NCBI GenBank assembly: GCA_030765065.1 | Contig: CM060988.1 | Location: 174,261,065 to 174,325,064, forward strand | Source of the DNA: Deroplatys truncata | Taxonomy: Eukaryota > Arthropoda > Insecta > Mantodea > Mantidae | Length of the DNA: 64,000 bases | Direction: 5' to 3' | Part shown: positions 21,116 to 31,527 of the stretch, piece after piece | How positions within the stretch are numbered: the stretch's first letter is position 1 | How the letters are laid out: every line of letters begins with the position of its first letter | Program-made: the position numbers and the translations under genes | Notes under the pieces: generated by a model | Database searches by the model: none | Seen by the model: the letters and a program-made list of their open reading frames with translations, nothing else | Told to the model about the DNA's origin: nothing

Positions 21116-22930
21116 TGAAGTAGTATATTTTTATTACGTTATTTTTAGCAACACGCTTTGGGAGTCAATTTGAAGTAGGAGTTGTATTGTAGTTCAACTG
21201 TTGGGGAACCGAATTGTAAGTAGTTGTAACCGCACGTATGGTAAAAAGTTTCCGGTAGCCTTCATCCCAAATTTAAAAATATTAACTTTGTAATTTGACT
21301 GTTACTTTAAATATTATATATTTATGTTGCCTCGGCTGCGTCAGTATTATTGTTAGAGACATGGATGTCTTAGCAGGGAGTAGTGCGGCTAAGAATGTAG
21401 GCTTACACAGATTATAATTTTTACTTCACTACATTTATTAATCCTTGACACAATTTAAATAACACTTCACTGATATAGAGAGAGAGATTTGAGATTTTTT
21501 ACTTTCTCTACTACGTATAGTAAGTAGGGGAAGTATTGCATTCCACCCAAAAATTCCATACCGAGATTTCACCGGAAATACATGTTTTGAGACCTCCTGA
21601 AACCAAAAAAAGCATTTTTGAAAACATGTCCGTGTGTGTGTCTGTGTGTGTGTGTGTCTGTGTGTGTGTGTCTGTGTGTCTGTGAACAGCATAACTCAAA
21701 AACGAACAGTCGAATAAGCACCAAACTTGGTATTTAGGTTCAGTATCTTCCAGAGATGCGACACGAAGGTTTTCAAGAAAATCCCCCAACCCCAGACTAC
21801 CCTTTACATGGAAGATTTTTCGAAAATTTTAATTTTCTCAAAAATGGCTCTAACGATTTTGATGAAAATATCATATGTTTAACATAATGTCATGAGAAAT
21901 GAAATGTATATCTCGAATTTTCTGGGAATGTCTCCAAAAGTATTCTTCATTGTGAACGACTTTTGCATAACTGGTAAACCATAAGAGATAGACAAAATTT
22001 TACTACACAAATAATGTAGATCGCGTTAAAATGCACAACTTATGTCACATACATTTCTTTTGTTGAGTGAACCGTTTTCGAGATATTGCTTGTTATTTCC
22101 TTAAATTTTCCAATACTTATACTTTTTCTCAAATGCGTTATTCATTTTTTTATGTCCTGGACATGCAAAGAGAATGGAATGTGCCACATAGCAACCAGCG
22201 TTAAAATATTTGACTATCGCTTAAAATCTACCATATTTCCCTTGCATCTACAAGAAAATTACCAATAAGATTGACATCTCGATATCTCGATTAACATGAA
22301 GCATATGGAGAATGGGCGTTTGTAAAATTAGATTGTACAAGAGTAGAGAAAGTCATGTGAGTGTAACACATCAGATTTTTTTATTAATTACTTGCACTTT
22401 TTAACACGTAAACTATTTTTCGTCTCACACTGAATACGTATTAAATTTCTCGAGGAGGCATCTAGCGTCCGGTTAGGAACACTGTATACAACCAACTAAA
22501 TTCTGAATTTGTATAATTTGCCTTATTTCAGTTTCTGATTGGCTAGTCCTAGTCCAATAGAATACCTTCATTTAACTAAAGCTTTTTGTGGTTGTTGATT
22601 GGCTATTTTATAAACTGTCACAAAAATTATATCATTGCTTCCAAGAATTACAAATAGTATTGTTGAACTTTCAAATTCATTATTGCCTCAAGGTTACCTC
22701 ATTGTTAGCAACCTTTAACCTATTATTCTCACAGCTCCTACATTATTAAAATACATAATACATTCACATAACATTATTGAACATGTATACAATAACATAA
22801 ACATATACAATGACTGTTACATATATTTTACAAATTATCATATACACATATTGCTTTAAGCGGGCTGTTATTGAATTTGCATATTATATAATTATACTGA
22901 AATTATTTAAGTGTTAAAAATACTGCCTCA
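21116..22930 (-). mobile_element. Solo LTR, family L1, containing an R1 copy
   Basis: The minus strand starts TGAGGCAGTATTTTTAACAC at 22930 and ends ...ATATACTACTTCA at 21116. The R1 at 21497-22378 splits it, leaving about 930 bp of LTR. Both flanks are mariner transposase sequence and no internal region is present, so it is a solo LTR. A PBS-like TTGACTCCCAAAGCGTGTTGC lies inside its end. Confidence 0.75.
21497..22378 (+). repeat. R1 repeat, full-length copy inside the L1 LTR
   Basis: Starts ACTTTCTCTACTACGTATAG after GAGATTTTTT and ends GTAACACATCAGATTTTTTT. Comparison with the uninterrupted LTR at 23820 (TGTGATATTTGTTTCATTAATTAC) shows insertion into a T-rich stretch. A long TG/TCTG tract is at 21632-21684. 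Confidence 0.88.
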
Positions 22931-23497
22931 TGTTACAAACCAAATTTGAAGTGCCACCTTGGAGTTTTTCTGCACCAATCAGTGGGTTGTTGTTTTTGAT
23001 CGGAAGTCAGTTTATGTGGAATCCATAGACAACAAAGTTTTCTCACTTCTGCCTGTTGATGTAAAATGCTTTGGATTTACTCCTATCAATGCTCAATATC
23101 CCCCGAATAAATTTATATGATGTCCGTCGATTTTCTTCCAGCATATGTATATTTACTTAGTAATAGCAGTTTTGGGCATCCTTGACGAAATTCATCACTA
23201 AGAAAAACCTGATCTCTCTTGAATTCGCTGTACTAATTATAAACTGTTGCCTTAGATGGGACTTCTTCGCCAAATGCATATCTAAGCCGATCTTTACACT
23301 GTTTAGGTCCAAATACTGATATAAAATCATAAAAAACAATAGCTCGGAAATGTTCTGTAGTTAAATTCATTTTTGAGTAAACACAAAATCTTTAAATAAT
23401 GATAATTCACAAACTATTAGAACAAATTACACAGTAACAAACTTTAGAAAGTAGCTGTCAAGTATATACAAGTTGATATGTTTCCACTACATATGGA

Positions 23498-24441
23498 AAG
23501 TCAGTTTGAAGAAGATGTATTATTGTAGTTCAACTGTTGGGGAGCCGAACTTGAAGTAGTTGCAACGGCACGTATGGTAAAAAGTTTCCGGTAGCTTCGC
23601 CCCAAAAAGATGTTTAAAAATATTTACTTTATAATTTGACTGTTTCTTTAAATATTATATATTTATGTTTGCCTCGGCTGCGTCAGTATTATTGTTTCTC
23701 TTAGCAGGGTTGTGGTGCGACTGAAGAATGTAGGCTTACACAGATTATAATTTTACTTCACTCCTTTTATTAATGCTTGATACGATTTAAACAACACTTC
23801 ACTGATATATAAAGAGAGAGCTGTGATATTTGTTTCATTAATTACTTGCACTTTTTAAAACGTAAAAGTATTTTCGTCTCTCACGAATACGTATTAAATT
23901 TCTCGAGGGCGTGTCTCGCGTCCGGTTAGGAACACTGTCTATAACCAACGCGTCCAGTTATGAGCGCTGTCTACAAGCAACTGACTTGATTTCTACCGCC
24001 TAAATTTGTAAATTTCTGTATTTCAAGTATCTGATTGGCTATTCCTAATCCAATAGAATACTTTTATTTAACTTAAGTTTTTTTCTGGTTGTTGATTGGC
24101 TATTTTATAAATTGTCTCAAAATTTCCATTATTGTTACTCTAATAATGACTAGTAGCATTATTAATCATTCTTACTCATTATTGCCTCAAGGTTACTTCA
24201 TTGTTACCTCATTGTTAGCAACTTTTAACCTATTATTCTCACAGCTTCTACATTATTAAATTACGTAATACATTCACATAACATTATTACATGTATACAA
24301 TAATATAAACATATACAATGACTGTAATATACACTTTTTATATATTGTTACATATACATATTGCTTTAAGGCGGGCTGTTATTGTATTTACATATTATAT
24401 AATTTGACTAAAATCATTTAGGTGTTAAAAATACTGCCTCA
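23498..24441 (-). mobile_element. LTR copy, family L1
   Basis: Minus orientation from TGAGGCAGTATTTTTAACACC (24441) to about 23498, with GCCTCGGCTGCGTCAGTATTATTG, CTCGAGGGCGTGTCTCGCG and GCTTTAAGGCGGGCTGTTATTG. The 3' end is less clear than in other copies. It lies immediately past the mariner N-terminal piece that ends near 23480. Confidence 0.75.
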
Positions 24442-24986
24442 AAACATGGCATTCCAAAATTTTTCAATGTCGCCTCCGTAATGTATTATAGTCCATCTGC
24501 ATTCGTCTACCGGTATGGAAAAACCAGAAAAAGAATCCAAGGTCAGGATAGCCGGTCCAACGGGAATCGAACACGTGGTCTCATTAATGCAAAGTCTAGA
24601 CGCTACTTAATCATAGTCGCTGTCTTAATAACTCAAATGAACTGTTACAAACTAGTGACCTCAAAATATTTAGGAATTATAACAGACCAGTTCTTACGAT
24701 GAGATAATATACTCGTTCAATAGACTTCGTCAAATAAACCCCCTTTACTTTCTCTAGCACGGTCTTATAGTAGGTTGAGTAAGTATTCTGTTCCACCTAG
24801 AAACTATAAGTAATGCATACGAGGACAGTCCCAGAAGTTGCCGAACTGCGGTTGTTGTTTCAAACAAATGACTATGGTAGAAAGTACTACCATTATAAAG
24901 CTTAAGTTTCAAGTTTGACGATGCTATGTTGTTTAGTAATTGTTTGACAGCCATCAATAGCGAACTCCCTCAGCGAATTTGTAAAC
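24442..24986. other. Spacer before mariner, no gene seen
   Basis: AT-rich sequence with a short R1-like end near 24745-24790 (TTTACTTTCTCTAGCACGG). No coding evidence. Confidence 0.35.
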
Positions 24987-26018
24987 ATGGTTAACACTGG
25001 TCATCGTTATTTGATACAATACTTTCATTTGAAAGGCCTTAGTCCAACTAATATTAAAGCTGAGCTAGATTCTACTCTGGGGGAGTCTGCTCCTTCGTTT
25101 ACAACAGTAAAATATTGGGTGGCAGAGTTTAAGCGAGGCCGTACGAACAGCCAAGACGAACATCACAGTGGTCGAACAAATGATGTGACTACGTCAGAAA
25201 TTGTGAAGAAAATCCACAAAATGATATTGGATGACCGTCGACTGAACGTCCGCGAGCTAGCAGACACGTAGGCATTTCATAAAGTGCTGTACTTCGCACA
25301 TTAATTGAAAATTTAGACATGACAAAGCTATGCGCAAAATGGGTGCCGCGTTTACTCACAATGGAACAAAAACAGCGTCGTGAGGATGTTTCACTCGAGT
25401 GTTTGACGATATTTCGCTGCAATAAAGGCGAGCTTTTGCGTCGATTCATAACCATGGATGAAACATGGGTCCATTACTTCACACCTGAGACGAAGGAACA
25501 GTCAAAACTGTGGATTTAAAGGGGAGAATCGGCTCCAAAGAAGGTGAAGACAGTTTCCTTTGCAGACAAGGCCATGGCGTCAGTTTTTTTTGGGGGGGGG
25601 ATGTGCGTGGGATAATTTACATTCATTATCTTCAAAAAGGAAAAGCAATCAATGGAGAGTATTATGCAGACTTATTGCAACGTTTGAATGATGAAATCAA
25701 GCAAAATTGGCCGCATTTAGCGAAAAAGAAAGTTCTGTTTCATCAAGACAATGCGCCAGTTCACACATCCATTATCACCATGGCCAAAATCAATGAGTTA
25801 AAGTTCGAATTGCTTCCTCATGCACCCTATTCGCCAGATTTAGCCCTTCTGATTTTCTGTTTCCAAAGTTGAAGAAATGGCTTGGTGGTAAAAGATTTGC
25901 CAACAGTGAAGATGTGAAGTTTGCAGTTGATGGCTGTTTTGCAGAAGTCGACGGTTCTCACTATAAACGGGGTATCGAAGCTATTGAACATCGCTGGGAA
26001 AAGTGTGTCGAGCTATGA
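24987..26018 (+). pseudogene. mariner transposase pseudogene (DD34D type)
   Basis: Starts ATG GTT AAC at 24987. Blocks in order are GLSPTNIKAELDSTLGE with PSFTTVKYWVAEFKRGR (N-terminal HTH), LLTMEQKQRREDVSLE, FITMDETWVHYFTPETKEQS (first Asp), VLFHQDNAPVHTS (second Asp) and LPHAPYSPDLA. A one-base deletion then throws the third Asp (SDF) into another frame, which continues GGKRFANSEDVKFAVDG to a TGA at 26016-26018. A stop after RELADT and a frame change near 25520 are further lesions. Total length is close to the usual 345 codons, so all breaks are small. The closest relatives in style are SETMAR/Himar-type mariners. Confidence 0.9.
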
Positions 26019-26044
26019 TTGCCGGCAATTTTGAAGCAGTTTAC

Positions 26045-26965
26045 CTGATTCTGACGTCGTTGTCGTTATCTCGTTAGCTCGTTGTTGTCCCCTGCGGCAG
26101 CTGCTTTAGTGGACTAGCTATCAAATCTTTCTTTCAGGGCATGCATGGGAGTATTGTGAAAGGATAACACCAGTTTAAATTGACTGAGAAATTTAATATG
26201 ATCTAATACTTGATCCACTGAAATGAATTGCCAACCGTATGAAGATAAAGAATGAAACTGATTATTGAATCCTAGCATTCGAAACTATAACAGTTTAATT
26301 ATTATACCTGCTAACGTTTGCAATATAAATTTTACGGTTTGAAATAACTGTTTCCGCAGTAAACGCAACTAGACGCGTAACTTGCCATGACCGCTAAATA
26401 TTACTCACACTGAGCGCTTAAAATAACACCAGATTGTCACGAATGTATGCACGACTGTGAGCACGAGCGAATGTGTGTGTGATTAAGAATGCAAGCTTTA
26501 TATTAACTTAAGCCCCGCCTACATTAGAACTGCCTCGCCAAAATTCTACCCTATACGTTGCCAAAATGTATGCACTTGAAACACACATTTTAGTCTTTGA
26601 CTATCAAATTCTAAGAATTTCTTCTCTCTCTCATTTTCCGAACTGGCGTACGTGCAGTATCTTAAATTATTGCTCTAATTGGTCTCCCGAATCTCAGAGT
26701 ACCTTACTTTCTTTTTCAGAATTTCGTCTATAAGAGCAAACGTACTGAAATTCTAACCTGCGTTCCAAGAATCCTTGTGCTTAACACGTTCGCCACTTCG
26801 GCTGTTACTAATAACATTACTTAATATAACTCACTAATGCCCGGTCAAATCTTTTCAACTCAGACTTAATGCATTATACATTAATTTGGTATACAGAAAT
26901 TATGTATTGCAATTTTTTCTCTAGCTTACCATCCCTTCTTTATTTAATTATTTATATCCTCCTGT
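26045..26965. repeat. Dispersed LTR-like repeat, copy 1 (family L2)
   Basis: Shares ordered blocks with 38095-38830: GCATGCATGGGAGTATTGTGAAA, AACACCAGTTTAAATTGACTG, GATAAAGAATGAAACT, GAAATAACTGTTTCCGCAGTAAA, CTTAAGCCCCGCCTAC, TTCTTCTCTCTCTCATTTTCC and TTATTTATATCCTCCTGT. About 0.9 kb long, no open frame. Its LTR nature is inferred from size and non-coding content only. Confidence 0.55.
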
Positions 26966-28240
26966 ATTTCGAGATTTCATTCCACAGTTTGAAGCCTTCT
27001 GAATATAAAGGACAGCATTTTTAGAAAAAAAGTCCGAGTGTGAGGGTGTTTCTCAACAGAATAACTCGGACAGAACAAAGAGAACTCGGTGAGTTCAGTC
27101 TCTTCCAAGGATGTGACATAAAGATTTTCAAGCCACTCCACCCCAAACCACCTTTATATGGAAATCGTTTTGTTATTTTGTATTTTCTCAAAAATGGCTC
27201 TTAACTATTTTTACTTTCTCAACTACGTATAGTAAGTAGGGGAAGTATTGTATTCCACCCAAAAATTCGATACCGAGATTTCACCGAAAATGTATGTTTT
27301 GAGACCTCCTGAATCCAAAAAAAGCATTTTTGGGAACGTCCGTGTGTGTGTCTGTGAACAGATAACTCAGAAACGAACTCCGATAAACACCAAACTTAGT
27401 ATTTAGGTTCAGTATCTTCCAGAGATGCGACAAGAAGGTTTTCAAGAAAATCTCCCCACCCCAGATTACCTTTCCATGGAACATTTTTTGAAAATTTTAA
27501 TTTTCTCAAAAATGGCTAACGATTTTGATTAAAATATCATATGTTTAAGATATTTTCATGACTAATGAAATGTACATATATAGAGTGTTCTGGGAATGTC
27601 ACCAAAAGTGTTCTTCATTGTGAAAGATTTTTGCATAACTGTAAACCATAAAAGATGGACAAAATTTTACTACACTAAAATGTAGATCGCGTTAAAATAC
27701 ATAATTTATGTCATATACATTTTTGTTGAGTGAACCATTTTCGAGATATTGCTTCTTATTCCCTTAAATTTTCCAATACTGTTTCTCAAATTCGTTATTC
27801 ATTTTTTTATGTCCTGGACATACAAAGAGAATGGAATGCGCCACATAGCAACGAGCTCTTAAAAGATTTGACTATCGCTTAAATACCATCATATTCCCCT
27901 TGCACCTACAGGAAAATTAGCAATAATATTAACATCTCGATTAACATGAAGTATATGGAGAATAAGTGTTTGTAAGAATAGTTTGTACAAGAGTAGAGAA
28001 AGCCATGTGAGTGTACCACATCAGTTTTTTTTATTGAAATGACATCCTAGTTTATGATGTTTCCATGATTAATAAAATCTACATTTTGAGCTTTTTGGTA
28101 AGAGTCTCTAAAATATCTTTTAATGAGTTTTGCGTAGGTTTTATACCTAGTAAACATCGAAAAAATGCAACATGTAGGTCTGGTTAAAACGTACAATTTA
28201 TCTCATTTAAATATATAAGTAAGATGCTTATGTCAATTAT
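26960..28240 (+). repeat. Older R1 copy split by a younger R1 (nested)
   Basis: 26960-27209 is a diverged R1 left part (GAGATTTCATTCCACAG, GAACAGAACAAAGAGAACTC). 28030-28240 resumes its right part (TTTCCATGATTAATAAAATC, GTAGGTCTGGTTAAAACGTACAATTTATCTC). The younger R1 at 27211-28027 lies between. Confidence 0.65.
27211..28027 (+). repeat. R1 repeat, full-length copy
   Basis: Starts ACTTTCTCAACTACGTATAGTAAG and ends GAGAAAGCCATGTGAGTGTACCACATCAGTTTTTTT. Small internal deletions are visible, for example AATGGCTAACGATT instead of AATGGCTCTAACGATT. Confidence 0.85.
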
Positions 28241-28758
28241 AGATACAGCCAAATAAAACAGATAGCTGACACACGAAAAACCTGTCCTACTTCTTCATCA
28301 GCATATTTTAATACTTATTAACACTCTAGGAAAAGCAGGTTTTATCACCGGTTGTCACCACATTACGAAATGTAGGCTGTACCGAGGGAAGGAAACGGGG
28401 AGGGCGAACTTGGGGGGGGGGAGAGACTGCAGTCTGAACTACGATTTAGTATAACACCCGAATTGTGATAGAAAGGGGTACGGAATATTATGCTCCAGCT
28501 AAACCACTGCTAACCAAAACTGAAATAAAAGTATTGTGTTTGGCGCAAATGCATTGCGGCGGAAAAGCATATATTTTCAGGTAACGTGTTGCACCGGATA
28601 AGCGATGTCTTTTTCTCGCTGCTATCTTAAAGGTACACGCATGCTTGTGCTTGTCAATCACCTGGATCCTATGTTAGCAGAAGTAGTGTATGGTACGGAA
28701 CGTTTATGGTAGGAATACGGGTTTTCTTTTACTCCTTGAAAAATCTAACTTTGCTACA
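28241..28758. other. Unassigned intergenic DNA
   Basis: No gene is seen. A G run (28410-28420) and short GC-rich stretches are present, but no repeat family is recognised. Confidence 0.35.
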
Positions 28759-28949
28759 TTTTTACTTTCTCTACAACGTATAGTAAGTAGGGGAAGTATT
28801 GTATTCCACCCAAAAATACGATACCGAGATTTCACCGAAAATACATGTTTTGAAACCCCTGAATCCAAAAAAAAGCATTTTCGGAAACATGTCCGTGTGT
28901 GTGTCTGTGTGCCTTTGAACAGCATAACTCAGAAACGAACAGTTAGAAT
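28759..28949 (+). repeat. R1 repeat, 3'-truncated copy
   Basis: Starts ACTTTCTCTACAACGTATAGTAAG and breaks off after CATAACTCAGAAACGAACAG. Only the first 190 bases of R1 are present, with a TGTGTG tract at 28895-28910. Confidence 0.8.
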
Positions 28950-29490
28950 TACTTCTAATTGTAGACACATGCTGGGAGGGATTGCTATGTACCTCTTTTA
29001 TCTGTGCAGTGTTCTGCTGAGGAGTGGAGAAACGTTTTCAACCTGAAGCAGGTCGACGATGAACAATTCCTTCCCTGGATAACGTAAGGGGAGGTTTCCT
29101 TGTAGCTTCGTCTTTATGTGTGCGCTCAGCCGTAGCAAAAGTCAGTATGACTGCTAATATATAATGCAGAATTCCAAGCCTATGAGGTGAGAGCGAATGA
29201 TCACTCAGTGCCATTCATAGCCGAACAATAAGAGAGTTTTTGCATTAAATATTTCAGTGTTTCACTTTAGAATTCTTACTAATATACCATTTATTTTGAA
29301 AACTAAAATTCATTTGTTTGTGTTTTACGCATTAATTGTTACACAGTTCCATATATTTAGCAAATTAAAATTTAGCTAACAAGGAAATATATGCACCAAG
29401 AACTGGTGGCCAGGTTGTTGCAATTACGTATCACATCCGTTTCACCGCTCGGCTACCATGAATAAAATGCAACTGAAAGGCATCTTCCTA
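28950..29490. other. Unassigned intergenic DNA
   Basis: No recognisable gene or repeat. Confidence 0.35.
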
Positions 29491-29491
29491 C

Positions 29492-29692
29492 TTATCGCAA
29501 AGCTTTGAAGTGAACACAGCGGATATTAAGTCCTGTGTTGTGAACGCAGCGCCAGCGAATGCTTCCGATCATTTCCAAATCGAACACCCTCTCTGGCTGT
29601 TCCTCATTTATTTTCTTAGGCTCTATGTATCGTACAAAAATTATTTGTTCAAGTGTGAATTCTTGTGGTAGGCATTTCATTGGATTCCCCAT
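29492..29692 (-). pseudogene. N-terminal fragment of a DUF4817-type transposase
   Basis: The minus frame includes EFTLEQIIFVRYIEPKKINE, similar to KFTLEQRIFMYDTYVKTESY at 42060-41990 on the same strand. This TLEQRIFM block is characteristic of the DUF4817 helix-turn-helix head of insect DDE transposases. The match fades after about 20 residues, so the assignment is tentative. Confidence 0.5.
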
Positions 29693-30250
29693 AGGGGGGC
29701 TACGACCCCTTCAGCTGCGTAGTGCGAGCGCTGCGGACCCCTAGCACTCGTAGTACTTCTGACGTTACTAGAAGTACACCGGGTCAAACATTTGAGCCCC
29801 TCCCATAAGGTAGATGTTCGGATTGGGTTGGACTCGGCGGGGCAGTGGTTCCCGAAACCTTTGGGAGATTAGGTACGGCTGGCTGGTTTTCATCCCAGAG
29901 GGGTTGTGAGACATCCAGATGTTCTCCGGCACCAACCACGAGTGAGAGCTGGTAGAGAATAACTAGGTATACTGTCGGCACCAATGAGATTCTTCAGCAG
30001 CCTTCCCTAATAGGGTTTTCCATATTGGATTGATGCGTGTAAATGGCGTAACCACTTCCGTCCCTGTGTGGCACGAGACGAGGTTAGGTAGGTGTCCTGA
30101 CCCGATCTCGGCCATGTAGGGGGCTGTGCTAATGGAAAGGCCCCACGAGCCTGTTTCCTGGGGTGCGAGGGTGAGGGCTGAGTAGCCAGCCCAAATCCCA
30201 ATGTATTTACATTTAATTGGAACTAATAACAAGACAATAACAACAATAAT
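29693..30250 (+). mobile_element. GC-rich retroposon-like insert with A-rich tail
   Basis: A sharp switch to GC-rich sequence at CCCCATAGGGGGGCTACG, continuing to about 30200, then an AACAAGACAATAACAACAATAATAAAAAAA tail. The tail of short A-rich repeats is the habit of many non-LTR retroposon 3' ends. Short frames on the minus strand have no known motif. The family is not identified. Confidence 0.5.
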
Positions 30251-30256
30251 AAAAAA

Positions 30257-30481
30257 ACTCTAAAGTAATTTACACTCAACACAAATGTTTGAATACGGTT
30301 TCACTTTTGTGATGCACACTGAACAAACTCTAGTCTTTCTTCCACCATCTAAGTGATTCAGTCCATAGGCGACTAAATCAAGTATTGAACAAGATTGGAG
30401 ATTGTACAGATGGTTCCAATAATGTCTAGTAAATGTGTCCTGTTTGAGAGTAAAAAGTATAGTGTATTTCAGTTTTACCAT
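30257..30481 (-). pseudogene. piggyBac-like transposase C-terminal fragment
   Basis: The minus frame at 30481-30260 ends with GGRKTRVCSVCITKVKPYSN followed by ICVECKLL. The CxxC...CxxC pattern after an Arg/Lys run resembles the C-terminal zinc-binding region of piggyBac-type transposases. Part of it is duplicated at about 30672-30760, and a related scrap is at 36575-36665. There is no catalytic core nearby. Confidence 0.5.
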
Positions 30482-30671
30482 ATGTTGCCATTAAAAACTT
30501 TTTTCGTGGAGATATTGTAGCACTTCTCGGGGTAGGTAGCTCCAGGGGATATTGGTACCGTGGTAGCTAGAGAAAGAGACATAAAATAAGTACTCGGGGG
30601 TTGTATAAAAATTAATAACTATATTCACTAACAATTTACATAAGTAATGGGGCCCCTAACGAGAGGAGGGT

Positions 30672-30760
30672 AGTAAGAAAACTCTAAAGTAATTCACACT
30701 CAACACAGATGTTTGAATACGGTTTCACTTTTGTGATGCACACTGAACAAACTCTAGTCT
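30672..30760 (-). repeat. Duplicate of the piggyBac-like 3' segment
   Basis: Almost identical to 30257-30343 (ACTCTAAAGTAATTCACACT, GATGTTTGAATACGGTTTCA, CACACTGAACAAACTCTAGT). The two lie about 410 bp apart in direct orientation. Confidence 0.75.
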
Positions 30761-31410
30761 TTACAGCATGAACAAAAATTAACGGTCAAAGGCGATAAGC
30801 AAACCCTTGAGCGTGACATTCATCGTTAGTGAGCTAGCGGAACCGTACAGATGTCACTGCAATGCACGCGATCGTGGTCGGGTTACAAGACGACCCTCTG
30901 TATATCGTATATCTTATATCCTTTAGTTTTTCTCAAAGAGAAGGATAATATTTACGAATCGAGCCCATTTATACTATTTGCATTATAGCAAAGAGAGAAC
31001 TAAGATATGCTTTATGAGCCGTTATCTCAAGCTACAACCAAAATAATGAACATTTATCAAACTCCATGTAAATACATCATTAGCTCGTCCGGATCACTTC
31101 CAGGAGATAAACGTAACGATATGGCACATAGCGGCAGTCATTACAGTGTTTTATTACTTAGAAACATCCAATCTTGTTACATTTTTGGATAAGGGATGCG
31201 GTTTTGGGACTTTTATCTCAAGGTACAACCAAAGTAACGAACGTTTATCAGACTTACAGAAGTTGTAGCTGTCAATCATGTAGATCTTATTTTAGTTATA
31301 GTGGTTGCAGTATGAAGCAACGGCAGGGAAAACATGATTTTTATTCCTTACAGAAAAACATGTTAAAATGTTAATGAGATAATCAAACAGATAAGCACAC
31401 CTTCCCAACG
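30761..31410. other. Region upstream of repeat-protein gene 1
   Basis: No gene is seen. Two related blocks near 31010-31060 and 31195-31250 share TTATCTCAAGCTACAACCAAA/TTATCTCAAGGTACAACCAAA and AACATTTATCA/AACGTTTATCA, indicating a short internal duplication about 190 bp apart. Confidence 0.45.
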
Positions 31411-31414
31411 AGAA

Positions 31415-31456
31415 TATAAGGAAGACACAGACGTCAGGAAATCACATCCGATCTTC
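31415..31456 (+). promoter_or_regulatory. Core promoter of repeat-protein gene 1
   Basis: TATAAG at 31415-31420, and ATCACATCCGATCTTC at 31441-31456 where the start site is expected. The same 16-mer occurs in the same place before gene 2 (54455-54440), with flanking matches ACACAGA and GCTGTT. The start codon follows at 31489. Confidence 0.75.
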
Positions 31457-31488
31457 TGCTGTTTCTGAAGATATATCATCAAGGCAAG

Positions 31489-31527
31489 ATGAAGATCATC
31501 GTGGGATTTGTTTTGCTTCCTTTGTTG
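31489..31527 (+). CDS. Exon 1 of gene 1 (signal peptide)
   Basis: Thirteen codons from ATG AAG ATC ATC, followed by GTGAGTAATAC. Same length, phase and donor as exon 1 of gene 2, with FVLLPLL against LFLLPLL. Confidence 0.88.

Larger units (their letters stand above)
19841..23480 (-). pseudogene. mariner-like transposase split by two later insertions
   Basis: Pieces lie in minus order. 23120-22931 encodes a block like CCLWIPHKLTSDQKQQ followed by WCRK. 21115-20970 encodes a first-Asp motif (VTDDES, stop, IYCYGPEKKRQW). 20100-19850 continues with a degraded HYDNAS/HTA second-Asp region. The breaks are filled by an L1 solo LTR (21116-22930, itself holding an R1) and another R1 (20113-20968). 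The related pseudogene at 55960-56900 has the same blocks without the insertions, which supports the join. Stops make it inactive. Confidence 0.7.
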
